43,732 nucleotides of DNA, from the NCBI RefSeq assembly GCF_900110265.1, contig NZ_FODB01000029.1, positions 1 to 43,732 on the forward strand, given 5' to 3'. Shown here one piece after another: positions 9,033-17,174 of this stretch. Numbering within the stretch: the first letter of the stretch is position 1; every line of letters starts with the position of its first letter. The position numbers and the translations under genes were made by a program. The notes beneath the pieces are model-generated. The model saw only the letters and a list, made by a program, of their open reading frames with translations. It searched no databases and was not told the DNA's origin. This DNA is from Vreelandella aquamarina. GTDB lineage: Bacteria > Pseudomonadota > Gammaproteobacteria > Pseudomonadales > Halomonadaceae.

Positions 9033-9698
9033 TTAGGGCGCCCAGTAGATCGCCAGCGGGCAAGATAGAAACGCGCGAATCGGCAGCGTGCGAACATCGT
9101 CACCACCCATGGCGTTGGCCAATACGGCACGCTTATCGTCGCCGGTGATATGTAGAATGTGGCGCTTCGCCTGATGCAGGCGGTCCGCCGAGAAGGTAAT
9201 ACGCGGCTGCGGCTGGCTGGGGGTGCGCACGGCCACTAGCGGCTCATCGGTAGAAAGCGCTAGGCCCAGCTCTTGGCTATCGGGGAACAGCGAAGCCGTG
9301 TGGCCATCGCCGCCCATGCCTAAAATGACGACGCTCGCGGGCCAGGCAAGTCCTGCCGTTGCTTCTGCCACCGCTGGCACGCCCTCTTCCGGGGTGCCAG
9401 CGTCCGAGGTGAGCGGCACGAAGTTAGCCGCCGCCGCCGGGCCCTGCAGCAGGTTCTCGCGCACCAGCTTGGCGTTGCTGTCGCTGCTTTGCTCATCTAC
9501 CCAGCGCTCGTCGGCCAGGGTGATATCTACCCGCGCCCACTCCAGCGGCTTTTGCGCCAGCGCCTTGAAAAACGGCACGGGCGTTGAGCCACCGGAGACC
9601 ACCAGCAGCGCACGTGATTGGTTGACAAGGTCATCGGCTAGCGCCTGATAGACGGCTTCCGCTAGCTGCTCGGCTAGCGCTTGACGTGCTTCGCTCAT
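9033..9698 (-). CDS. pgl: 6-phosphogluconolactonase
   Basis: Pgl hydrolyses 6-phosphogluconolactone made by Zwf to 6-phosphogluconate. From ATG 9698 the product is 221 residues, normal for the SugarP-isomerase-like (DevB) type. Motifs are LVVSGGSTPVPFFKAL, TLADERWV and VILGMGGDGHTASLFP. The open frame can be extended ten codons to 9728, into zwf, but the start at 9698 follows the zwf stop by one base and has GAGG ten bases upstream, so it is preferred. Gene order zwf-pgl-eda matches the pseudomonad type of Entner-Doudoroff operon. Confidence 0.95.
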   Translation of the reverse strand: MSEARQALAEQLAEAVYQALADDLVNQSRALLVVSGGSTPVPFFKALAQKPLEWARVDITLADERWVDEQSSDSNAKLVRENLLQGPAAAANFVPLTSDAGTPEEGVPAVAEATAGLAWPASVVILGMGGDGHTASLFPDSQELGLALSTDEPLVAVRTPSQPQPRITFSADRLHQAKRHILHITGDDKRAVLANAMGGDDVRTLPIRAFLSCPLAIYWAP

Positions 9699-9699
9699 G

Positions 9700-11193
9700 T
9701 TAATAATCCTCGTACCAGCTGCGGCCATCCTGGGTAATCATGGCAATAGAGGCGACCGGCCCCCAAGAGCCTGCCGGGTAGCGGCGCGGCGGGGTTTCGC
9801 GTGCTTTCCAGCCGCTGATGAGCTGGTCGCACCAGCGCCACGCGTGCTCCACTTCATCCCGGCGCACAAACAAGTACTGCTGGCCTTTCATGACTTCTAG
9901 CAGCAGACGCTCGTAGGCATCCGGGATACGCGATTTCGGGAAGGCGCTGTTGAAATCCAGGTGCAGCGGGCCAGGGCGCAGGCGCATGCCTTTATCCAGG
10001 CCGCTATCCTTGGTGAGCACCTGAAGGGCAATGCCCTCTTCCGGCTGCAGGCGGATAATCAGCTTGTTGGAGGCGATGCCGCGCTGGTCCGGATCAAAGA
10101 TGTAGTGCGGTTGCTGACGGAAATGAATGACGATTTGCGACAGTTTCTCCGGCATCCGTTTACCGGTGCGCAGATAGAACGGCACGCCAGCCCAGCGCCA
10201 GTTGGACACTTCGGTCTTCATGGCCACGAAGGTTTCGGTCTGGCTCTGGGTGTTGGCGCCCTCTTCTTCCAGGTAGCCCGGCACGGCCTGGCCATCGCTG
10301 GTACCGGCAATGTACTGGCCACGCACCACGTCGTGGCCCAGCGCTTCGCCGGTAAACGGCTTCAGCGCCTTGAGCACTTTTACCTTCTCGTCACGGATGG
10401 CATCGGCATCCAGGTTGGAAGGCGGGTCCATGGCAATCAGGCAGAGCAGTTGCAGCAGGTGATTCTGCACCATATCGCGCAGCTGGCCCGCATCATCAAA
10501 GTAGCCCCAGCGGCCTTCAATACCCACTTTTTCGGCGACGGTAATCTCGACGTGGGAGATATGGTTCTGGTTCCACTGGGTGCCGAAGAGCGGATTGGCA
10601 AAGCGCAGGGCGATCAGGTTTTGAACCGTCTCTTTACCCAGGTAGTGGTCAATGCGGTAAATGCGTGATTCAGGGAACACGGCACCGATGGCGTCATTGA
10701 TCTCTTCTGAAGAGGCCAAGTCATAACCAATCGGCTTTTCCACTACCACGCGGGTATCGTCATCCAGGCTGTTGCTGGCCTGGAGATTGCGGCAAATGTC
10801 GCCATAAATACGCGCGGCGACGGAGAGGTAGACCACCATTGGGCGCTTGCTGCCTTCGCGCCACTGGCGAATGGCGTCGTAGCCCTCTGCGGTGGCAAAG
10901 TCGAGCTTGAGATACTCTAAGCGGTTCAGGAAGCGTTCAAGGCTTGCCTTGTCCTGCTCCTCTTTTTTCAGACGCTTCTGCAGCGCGCCGTTGACCAGCT
11001 GACGGAACGCGGCAGTGTCGTGTTCCTGACGCGCCAGCCCCATGATCCGCGTGCTTTCGGGCATTAAGCCTTCGCGGTCAAGATGATACAGCGCAGGAAA
11101 CAGCTTGCGCATGGCAAGGTCGCCTAGCGCCCCAAAAAGCGCTAAATCAATAGCGTGATTCGGATCGCCCAGCGGGGCATGTGACTGGCTCAT
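9700..11193 (-). CDS. zwf: Glucose-6-phosphate dehydrogenase
   Basis: Zwf oxidises glucose 6-phosphate to 6-phosphogluconolactone, yielding NAD(P)H. Length 497 residues is typical. The substrate-site signature RIDHYLGKE is at residues 180-188 and the catalytic His region reads [12 protein letters not shown]. The dinucleotide fingerprint reads [16 protein letters not shown] at residues 20-35, with Leu where GASGDL is usual. SD GGAG lies six bases before ATG 11193. Two HexR-like palindromes lie 32 and 87 bp upstream. It is the first gene of zwf-pgl-eda. Unlike in Pseudomonas, no hexR lies next to it. Confidence 0.97.
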   Translation of the reverse strand: MSQSHAPLGDPNHAIDLALFGALGDLAMRKLFPALYHLDREGLMPESTRIMGLARQEHDTAAFRQLVNGALQKRLKKEEQDKASLERFLNRLEYLKLDFATAEGYDAIRQWREGSKRPMVVYLSVAARIYGDICRNLQASNSLDDDTRVVVEKPIGYDLASSEEINDAIGAVFPESRIYRIDHYLGKETVQNLIALRFANPLFGTQWNQNHISHVEITVAEKVGIEGRWGYFDDAGQLRDMVQNHLLQLLCLIAMDPPSNLDADAIRDEKVKVLKALKPFTGEALGHDVVRGQYIAGTSDGQAVPGYLEEEGANTQSQTETFVAMKTEVSNWRWAGVPFYLRTGKRMPEKLSQIVIHFRQQPHYIFDPDQRGIASNKLIIRLQPEEGIALQVLTKDSGLDKGMRLRPGPLHLDFNSAFPKSRIPDAYERLLLEVMKGQQYLFVRRDEVEHAWRWCDQLISGWKARETPPRRYPAGSWGPVASIAMITQDGRSWYEDY

Positions 11194-11224
11194 CTCAGCT
11201 CCTATTTATAATTAGGCCATCTAA

Positions 11225-11239
11225 TGTAGTTAGATTACC
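11225..11239. promoter_or_regulatory. HexR-like operator, zwf proximal site
   Basis: TGTAGTTAGATTACC matches the HexR palindrome except at the last base. It lies 32 bp before the zwf start and 41 bp from a perfect copy. Confidence 0.55.
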
Positions 11240-11279
11240 TAAAATCTATCTTATATGAGGCACTATACGCAATAATTCG

Positions 11280-11294
11280 TGTAATTTTACTACA
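11280..11294. promoter_or_regulatory. HexR-like operator, zwf distal site
   Basis: TGTAATTTTACTACA fits the HexR consensus TGTA-N7-TACA in full. The 11194-11518 gap holds this site, the weaker one at 11225 and, toward malE, MalT-box-like motifs. No other gene was seen in it. Confidence 0.8.
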
Positions 11295-11400
11295 AAATAT
11301 TATCGCCTGCTGCCCTTTCCGGTGAGTTTTACAACGACGATGTCGCGCCCTGGCCGCCTACGCTTCTACCTTTACTCTACGCCCCTTGGATACGCCACCC

Positions 11401-11421
11401 CTCCTCCCCCCAAGGAGGAGG
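11401..11421. promoter_or_regulatory. MalT-box-like pair upstream of malE
   Basis: CTCCTCCCC (11401-11409, GGGGAGGAG on the minus strand) faces GGAGGAGG (11414-11421) on the plus strand. Both resemble the enterobacterial MalT box core GGGGAKGA. They lie about 100 bp before the malE start. A similar inverted pair precedes the GH13-malK unit. Confidence 0.5.
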
Positions 11422-11518
11422 TGGCCTTGCGCTGAATTAGAGACGCTGGCAGTGAACAAAGCACGTCCAACAACGAACGTGCCCGACAACAACAACGTCA
11501 CAACGAGGTATGCACATC

Positions 11519-12706
11519 ATGGCAATGGTTCGTCCATTTTTCACGCCGCTGCTCGCCGCTACGCTAGCAGCCACCGCCACACTCCCCGCCTTCGCCTTTG
11601 AGGATGACCGTTTAACCATCTGGATGGGCGACAATAAAGGCCAGGAAGGCATCCGCGCGGTCGCCGACCAGTTCTTAGAAGAGACCGGCATCGAAGTGGA
11701 AGTCGTGTTTCCGGACAACCTGACCGACCGCTTCCAGCAGGCGGCAGGCAGCGGCCAAGGGCCGGATATCGTGATTTGGGCCCACGACCGCATGGGTGAA
11801 TGGGCACAGAGCGGCCTACTCAAACCGATTGCACCCAGCGACAGCTTCCGTGAAGCGTTCTACGACTTCACCTGGGAAGCCGCGCTGTGGAACGGCGATA
11901 CCTATGCCTACCCGATTTCCGTGGAATCCCTTGGGCTGATTTACAACAAAGCGCTGGTGGAAACACCCCCCGATAGCTTTGCCGAACTGATGGAGCTGGA
12001 CGCCACGCTGGCTCAAGAAGGCAAGAAAGCCATCCTGTTCGATTACAGCGAACCCTACTACGGCTGGACGCTGCTAGCCGCCAACGGCGGCTACCCGTTC
12101 AAGCAAACCGATAGCGGCTATGATGTCAGCGACATTGGGGTCAACAATGCCGGTGCCCTACAGGGGGCCGAGCTGCTGGTGGAGCTGATCGAGAGCGGCG
12201 TGGTGCCCCGGGGCACCGACTACAACCTGATGGATACTCGCTTCAACCGGGGCGAAGTCGCCACCATGATCAGCGGCCCCTGGGCGTGGCCCAACCTGGA
12301 GCGCAGCGGCATCGATTATGGCGTGGCGCTGCTGCCCCGGGTAGGCGACGAGCGCGCCCGACCGATGTTTGGCGTGACGGCCGCGATGATCAACTCCGCC
12401 ACGCCCAACGACTTCCTGGCGGTGGAGTTTTTAGAGAACTACCTGCTCAGCGAAGAGGGTATGCGCACCTTCAACAGCGATGGTTCCCTGGGTGCGGTTG
12501 CCCATATCAACTATCAGGCGGAGCTGGCGGATAACCCCAACATTGCCGCTACGCTGAAAAACGCCGAAGTGGGCATGCCGATGCCCAACATTCCTGAAAT
12601 GGGTGCGTTCTGGGCCGCCATGGAGCCAGCGCTGCAAAACATCGGCAGCGGGCGCCAATCGCCCCAGGAAGCGCTGGATGCCGCTGCACGGCGCATGCGT
12701 CAGTAG
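11519..12706 (+). CDS. malE: Maltose/maltodextrin periplasmic binding protein
   Basis: This is the periplasmic substrate-binding protein of a carbohydrate ABC transporter, most like MalE. From ATG 11519 it has 395 residues. A Sec signal peptide (MAMVRPFF..., hydrophobic core LLAATLAATATL) is probably cut after AFA at residue 26. There is no lipobox Cys. The mature start EDDRLTIWMGDNKGQEGI, then VEVVFPDN, GPDIVIWAHDRMGEWAQSGLL and the GPWAWPNL segment match maltose-binding proteins. An in-frame ATG at 11510 lies only one base after the SD GAGG (11505-11508), so 11519, ten bases from the SD, is the better start. It heads malEFG, and a strong hairpin separates it from malF. Confidence 0.93.
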   Translation: MAMVRPFFTPLLAATLAATATLPAFAFEDDRLTIWMGDNKGQEGIRAVADQFLEETGIEVEVVFPDNLTDRFQQAAGSGQGPDIVIWAHDRMGEWAQSGLLKPIAPSDSFREAFYDFTWEAALWNGDTYAYPISVESLGLIYNKALVETPPDSFAELMELDATLAQEGKKAILFDYSEPYYGWTLLAANGGYPFKQTDSGYDVSDIGVNNAGALQGAELLVELIESGVVPRGTDYNLMDTRFNRGEVATMISGPWAWPNLERSGIDYGVALLPRVGDERARPMFGVTAAMINSATPNDFLAVEFLENYLLSEEGMRTFNSDGSLGAVAHINYQAELADNPNIAATLKNAEVGMPMPNIPEMGAFWAAMEPALQNIGSGRQSPQEALDAAARRMRQ

Positions 12707-12724
12707 CCTCTCTTTTTTGCTCAT

Positions 12725-12752
12725 CTGCCCAGCGGCATTAGCCGCTGGGCAG
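12725..12752 (+). repeat. Strong hairpin between malE and malF
   Basis: A perfect 12-bp stem CTGCCCAGCGGC/GCCGCTGGGCAG with loop ATTA fills the 62-bp malE-malF gap and ends 16 bases before the malF start. There is no T run, so it looks like an mRNA-stabilising or differential-expression element rather than a terminator. It is comparable in place to the REP sequences of the E. coli malE-malF gap. Confidence 0.75.
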
Positions 12753-12768
12753 CTTTCAGGAAGCCATC

Positions 12769-14328
12769 ATGTATACCACCAACGCGTCTCGTGGCCTTCC
12801 CCGCCATCGCTCTCGCCATCTTACTGAACGCTACACACGCTGGGCCATGCGTGGCGTGATTGCTGTTTTGGTGATTGCGCTACTTTGGTTAGTCTTGGCC
12901 TTTCATTTGAACGGCCAGTGGATGTTTGCTCTGCTGTTTTTGGTACTTGGCGGCTCGCTGGGCGTGGTCTTCACCAAGCGCACGCTGATGAGCCATCGCT
13001 ATATCTTTCCTGCGATTGCCGGACTTGGCGTGTTCGTCATTTTCCCGCTGTTGTACACCATCGGGATCAGTTTTAGTAACTACAGCTCTACCAACCTGCT
13101 CTCAGAAGAGCGGGTACGCGACCAGCTCATGAGCCAAACCTATCAAGCGGAAGGCAACGCCTTTGATCTGGCGCTCTATCCCGAGGGTGATTTGGTACGG
13201 CTCTATTTAGAGAGCCCTCAGGGCCAGCGGTTCGTGTCTTCCCCACTCAATTTGGCCAATCAGGAAAACCGCCAGATTGGCGTTCAGGCCACCGATGCCC
13301 CACCCGCACAGGAAGCGCTGGGCATGCGGGCCGTTATTCAGGCACGGGATGCCCTACAAGGCTTGCGGCTGGTCACTCCAGACGGCAGCGAACTGCGTAT
13401 GGCGGGCTTGCGCCAGTTTGCGCCCATGCTCGACCGCTACGAGGCCCGGGAGGATGGCACGCTATATGATCGTCGAGACGACCGCGTGCTGACACCGGAC
13501 CACACCATCGGCTTTTTCGTCGCCGACGACGGCGAGCAAATCACCCCCGGCTGGCCGGTCAACGTGGGCTTCTCGAACTACACGCAAATCTTCACCGACC
13601 CGGACATTCGCGGCCCGTTCATGCAGATTTTTGTGTGGACCTTCGTATTTGCCGCCCTCACCGTGGTGTTTACCCTGGCTGTCGGTTTCGTACTGGCGTC
13701 ACTGCTGCAGTGGGATCAACTCAAAGGCAAGGCCATTTACCGTACGCTGCTGATTCTGCCCTATGCGGTGCCAGCGTTTATCTCGATTCTGATTTTCAAA
13801 GGCATGTTCAACCAGCACTTTGGCGAAGTGAACATGATTCTGGACACCTTGTTTGGGGTGCGCCCCGAGTGGTTTACCGACCCGTGGATGGCACGCAGCA
13901 TGCTGCTGATTGTGAATACCTGGTTAGGCTACCCCTACATGCTACTGCTCTGCATGGGCTTGATTCAGGCCATTCCCCAGGATTTATACGAAGCCTCGGC
14001 GGTAGACGGCGGTGGCCCGCTCACCAACCTGTTCAAAATCACCCTGCCGCTGATCATCAAGCCGCTCACGCCGCTGCTGATTGCCGCCTTTGCGTTCAAC
14101 TTTAATAACTTCGTGCTGATCGCGCTGCTCACGGGTGGCAACCCGGACATTCTGGGGGCCAGCACCCCGGCGGGCACCACCGACCTGCTGGTGAGCTACA
14201 CCTACCGCATCGCCTTCCAGGATGCCGGGCAGAACTTTGGCCTCGCGGCGGCCATTGCCACACTGATTTTCCTGCTGGTGGCGGGCATGTCGCTGCTCAA
14301 TTTGCGCCTTTCCAAAGTGAAGGTATAG
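12769..14328 (+). CDS. malF: Maltose ABC transporter permease MalF
   Basis: MalF is one of two inner-membrane permease subunits of the maltose importer. At 519 residues it has the MalF hallmark: several N-terminal membrane segments, then a large periplasmic P2 loop (from about residue 105 to 280) before the conserved BPD_transp_1 core. The EAA loop that contacts MalK reads [29 protein letters not shown] precedes ATG 12769. It follows malE after a hairpin and precedes malG by 10 bp. Confidence 0.95.
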   Translation: MYTTNASRGLPRHRSRHLTERYTRWAMRGVIAVLVIALLWLVLAFHLNGQWMFALLFLVLGGSLGVVFTKRTLMSHRYIFPAIAGLGVFVIFPLLYTIGISFSNYSSTNLLSEERVRDQLMSQTYQAEGNAFDLALYPEGDLVRLYLESPQGQRFVSSPLNLANQENRQIGVQATDAPPAQEALGMRAVIQARDALQGLRLVTPDGSELRMAGLRQFAPMLDRYEAREDGTLYDRRDDRVLTPDHTIGFFVADDGEQITPGWPVNVGFSNYTQIFTDPDIRGPFMQIFVWTFVFAALTVVFTLAVGFVLASLLQWDQLKGKAIYRTLLILPYAVPAFISILIFKGMFNQHFGEVNMILDTLFGVRPEWFTDPWMARSMLLIVNTWLGYPYMLLLCMGLIQAIPQDLYEASAVDGGGPLTNLFKITLPLIIKPLTPLLIAAFAFNFNNFVLIALLTGGNPDILGASTPAGTTDLLVSYTYRIAFQDAGQNFGLAAAIATLIFLLVAGMSLLNLRLSKVKV

Positions 14329-14338
14329 GAGGTTACAC

Positions 14339-15229
14339 ATGGCCATGGTTCAACCCCGCTCCGTTGGTGTGCGCCGCCTAGGAGCGCACTTAGCGCTGAT
14401 CTGCTTTGTATCGCTGATTGTCTTTCCGCTGCTGCTGGTCATCTCGATTTCATTTCGCGAGGGCAACTTTGCCACCGGCAGCCTGATTCCAGAAAATTTC
14501 TCGCTGGAGCACTGGTCGCTGGCGCTGGGGATTCCTTGGGAGCGGCCAGACGGCACCGTAGTGCAGCCGCCCTTCCCCGTGCTGCTCTGGCTGTGGAACT
14601 CCATCAAGGTGGCGGTGATCTCCTCGGTGCTGATTCTCATGCTCGCTACCACCAGCGCCTACGCGTTTGCCCGCATGCACTTCAAGGGCAAAGCGCCGCT
14701 GCTCAAAGGCATGCTGATTTTTCAGATGTTCCCAGCGGTGCTCTCGCTGGTGGCACTGTATGCCCTCTTTGACCGGCTGGGGCAGTTCGTCGGTTGGCTG
14801 GGCATCAATACGCACGGCGCGCTGATTGTGGCTTCGCTGGGTGCGGTAGCGCTACATATCTGGACGATCAAAGGTTATTTCGAATCCATCGATGGCTCGC
14901 TTGAGGAAGCTGCCATGGTGGATGGCGCCAGCACTTGGCAAGCGTTTCGCTACATTCTGCTGCCGCTCTCTATCCCAATCTTGATGGTGGTGTTCATTCT
15001 GGCGTTTGTGATGAGCATTATGGAGTACCCCATGGCCTCGGTACTATTGGTCGACGAGCACAAGCTGACGCTCGCCGTGGGTGCCCAGCAGTACCTAGCC
15101 GACCACAACCAGCGCTGGGGTAACTTCGCCGCCGCTGCTGTTCTCTCCGGCCTACCGGTTACCGTGGCGTTTTTGATCTGCCAACGCTGGATTATCGGCG
15201 GTTTAACCGCAGGGGGTGTGAAGGGTTAA
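14339..15229 (+). CDS. malG: Maltose ABC transporter permease MalG
   Basis: MalG is the second permease subunit. The 296-residue protein has about six membrane segments and an EAA motif [22 protein letters not shown] that docks to MalK. The C terminus ([13 protein letters not shown]) is the typical MalG tail that reaches into the ATPase. AGGAGG lies six bases before ATG 14339; a second in-frame ATG two codons on is less well spaced. The operon ends here with a strong terminator. The matching ATPase is not in this operon but 1 kb away on the other strand. Confidence 0.95.
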   Translation: MAMVQPRSVGVRRLGAHLALICFVSLIVFPLLLVISISFREGNFATGSLIPENFSLEHWSLALGIPWERPDGTVVQPPFPVLLWLWNSIKVAVISSVLILMLATTSAYAFARMHFKGKAPLLKGMLIFQMFPAVLSLVALYALFDRLGQFVGWLGINTHGALIVASLGAVALHIWTIKGYFESIDGSLEEAAMVDGASTWQAFRYILLPLSIPILMVVFILAFVMSIMEYPMASVLLVDEHKLTLAVGAQQYLADHNQRWGNFAAAAVLSGLPVTVAFLICQRWIIGGLTAGGVKG

Positions 15230-15275
15230 GCAGGAACTTACTAGGCTGTTTCCTCGCTTGAGCATGTTGCTCATG

Positions 15276-15304
15276 ACCGGCGCTCATCAGCGCCGGTTTT
15301 TTTA
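15276..15304 (+). terminator. Rho-independent terminator of malEFG
   Basis: A 9-bp stem ACCGGCGCT/AGCGCCGGT with loop CATC is followed by a run of T (15297-15303), 46 bp past the malG stop. Confidence 0.92.
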
Positions 15305-15468
15305 TGGGTTAGGTAATCTTTAGCACTACAGTCGTAACTACTGCCGTGATCGTTCATGCTAAGAAGCCCATTGGCGGCCCAAGGAGTTAGGTTTTTGGAC
15401 TGATGGTGCGTTCTTCTCGTTACTGTTATGTTGAAAGATTGTTCATGGCTGAAGCGAGGAGCGCGATT

Positions 15469-15735
15469 ATGGCGGGTGGATGGGCGAAAGATGGCGCTGA
15501 ACACGAGCAGATGGAGAGCACGCTGGAGGATGCGGTGCAGCGTGCGCGTAGCCAATTACCCCGCGGCGAAAGTCTTGAGTTTTGTGAGGAGTGTGGCGAC
15601 CCCATTCCCGAAGCACGCCGCAAGGCTATTCCTGGCGTTCGACTCTGTGTGGTGTGTCAAGGTGAATTGGACAAAAAGCAGTCGGCTTATAGTGGCTACA
15701 ATCGTCGGGGCAGTAAGGATAGCCAACTGCGTTGA
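15469..15735 (+). CDS. DksA/TraR-family C4 zinc-finger protein (YbiI-like)
   Basis: An 88-residue protein with a C-terminal DksA/TraR-type zinc finger: C39 and C42 in FCEECGDPIP, C60 and C63 in GVRLCVVCQ. It lacks the long coiled coil of DksA, so it resembles the short YbiI class. A role at RNA polymerase is possible but unproven for these small members. The frame is open from 15403, but ATG 15469 has GAGGAG at good distance and gives the usual YbiI length, so it is chosen. It stands alone after the malG terminator. Confidence 0.85.
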   Translation: MAGGWAKDGAEHEQMESTLEDAVQRARSQLPRGESLEFCEECGDPIPEARRKAIPGVRLCVVCQGELDKKQSAYSGYNRRGSKDSQLR

Positions 15736-15821
15736 GATGGGGCTGTATGTCTACGCGTCCTGGTCGGTGTCCGGCAACTGCTTGAAATAGACATAGCGGT
15801 GAAGGCGAATCGCTGGGCGAA

Positions 15822-15944
15822 TCAGCATTCGAGAGCGACGGTGTTGCCGTCCGGTACTTTGACGTCGGCGGGCGTCATGTCAGCCAGCGCGACGTGACTG
15901 AAGGATGCAATCAAGATAGCGGCGAGAGTATGCTGGATGGTCAT
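15822..15944 (-). CDS. Short exported peptide, possibly a truncated gene
   Basis: The frame encodes 40 residues, MTIQHTLAAILIASFSHVALA then DMTPADVKVPDGNTVALEC and a stop. AGGAGA precedes ATG 15944 by five bases; the open frame extends upstream to 16007 but the SD favours 15944. The first 21 residues look like a Sec signal peptide cut after ALA. That leaves only 19 mature residues, and 'DVKVPDGNTVALE' reads like the beginning of a longer periplasmic domain, so the gene may have been cut by an old deletion or frameshift. Product not recognised. It lies downstream of malK on the same strand, after an AT-rich spacer. Confidence 0.5.
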   Translation of the reverse strand: MTIQHTLAAILIASFSHVALADMTPADVKVPDGNTVALEC

Positions 15945-16058
15945 TTCAGTCTCCTTGGGTTTTGTATCAACCGCTTTAAATAGCGGCTGTATAGGGGATA
16001 CACACAAGGAGACCGATTGGATGCACTCTTTTTTAAAAAAGTTTAATTATTTAAAAAA

Positions 16059-17174
16059 TTATCGGCTCACCCCATCCACCGTGACTTGGCGTGGGCAGGC
16101 GTTGCCGTTGGAGTCAAACAGATGGCAGCGCTGCCCTGTCAACCCCAGATGTGACGCTTGCCCTTCTTCAAGCCGGGTTAAACCATCCAGGCGTTGGGTT
16201 AAAGGCGCTTCAATGCCCTCTACCTGCCAGTGGGCCAGAGTTTCATAGCCCAGCTTTTCGGCCACCATCAGGGTCGCGCTCAGCGTTGCATCCGCTTGCT
16301 CAGCCGCCACGAAGTCTTCGGCACGCAGTCCCAGGGTGGCCCTATCGCCTGCCTGGAGCTGATGACCGCTCACCGCCACCGCCAGCGTTTCACCGCTGTG
16401 CAGGCGCACCACGGTTTGGCGCTCGCCGGGGTCGACCACCGTCACCGGCAGCGTATTGATACGCGGCGAGCCGATAAACTCCGCCACCTCAAGGGTATTG
16501 GGAAAGTGATACAGCGACAGCGGCGCGCCTACCTGGGCAATACGCCCCTTGGAGAGCAGCACGATACGATCCGCCAGGGTCATCGCCTCCACCTGATCGT
16601 GGGTGACGTAGATCATGGTGGCGTTTAAGCGCTTGTGCAGCGCGGCGATCTGTACCCGCATATCCACGCGCAGCGCGGCATCCAGATTGGAAAGCGGCTC
16701 GTCGAACAGGAACACTGCGGGCTCTTTCACCAGGGTGCGGCCAATAGCGACCCGCTGGCGCTGGCCGCCGGAGAGGTCTTTGGGCTTGCGCTCCAGAAGC
16801 TCGGTGAGGTGCAGCATCTCGGCGGCGTGCTCCACGCGGCGGCGAATTTCTGCTTTGTCGGTGCGTGCCAGCTTCAAGCCAAACGCCATGTTCTCGGCCA
16901 CGCTCATATGCGGATAGAGCGCGTAGGATTGGAACACCATGCCGATGTCCCGCTCCTGGGGCGGAATCTCGTTGATACGCTGACCATCGAGCTGCATATC
17001 CCCAGTGGTGATGTCCTCCAAGCCCGCAATCATGCGTAGCAGCGTGGATTTACCGCACCCGGAGGGGCCCACGAAAACGACGAACTCGCCGTCTTCGATG
17101 GTGAGGTCGATATCTCGTGAGATTTCGACACCATCGAAGGATTTACCGATGCCGCTGAGGGTTAAACGTCCCAT
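16059..17174 (-). CDS. malK: Maltose ABC transporter ATPase MalK
   Basis: The ATPase subunit that powers the MalFG importer; 371 residues from ATG 17174. Walker A GPSGCGKST is at 36-44, Q-loop VFQSYALYPH at 80-89, signature LSGGQ at 134-138, Walker B VFLFDEP with D158-E159, and switch His192 in IYVTHDQ. A C-terminal OB/TOBE region follows. The frame opens upstream to 17267, but AGGAGG lies before 17174 and the alternative N terminus has no homology. It overlaps the end of the GH13 gene by 13 bp, with its SD inside that gene. E. coli MalK also sequesters MalT; whether that holds here is unknown. Confidence 0.93.
   Translation of the reverse strand: MGRLTLSGIGKSFDGVEISRDIDLTIEDGEFVVFVGPSGCGKSTLLRMIAGLEDITTGDMQLDGQRINEIPPQERDIGMVFQSYALYPHMSVAENMAFGLKLARTDKAEIRRRVEHAAEMLHLTELLERKPKDLSGGQRQRVAIGRTLVKEPAVFLFDEPLSNLDAALRVDMRVQIAALHKRLNATMIYVTHDQVEAMTLADRIVLLSKGRIAQVGAPLSLYHFPNTLEVAEFIGSPRINTLPVTVVDPGERQTVVRLHSGETLAVAVSGHQLQAGDRATLGLRAEDFVAAEQADATLSATLMVAEKLGYETLAHWQVEGIEAPLTQRLDGLTRLEEGQASHLGLTGQRCHLFDSNGNACPRQVTVDGVSR

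Noticed and set aside
9961..10668. 235-codon plus-strand ORF inside zwf
   Set aside because: It lies wholly opposite zwf, which has the full G6PDH signature, and its product has no recognisable domain.
16028..16060. AT-rich palindromic patch CTTTTTTAAAAAAG after malK as a terminator
   Set aside because: It is only A-T pairs with no GC stem, so it does not fit a rho-independent terminator, although transcripts could still end here.
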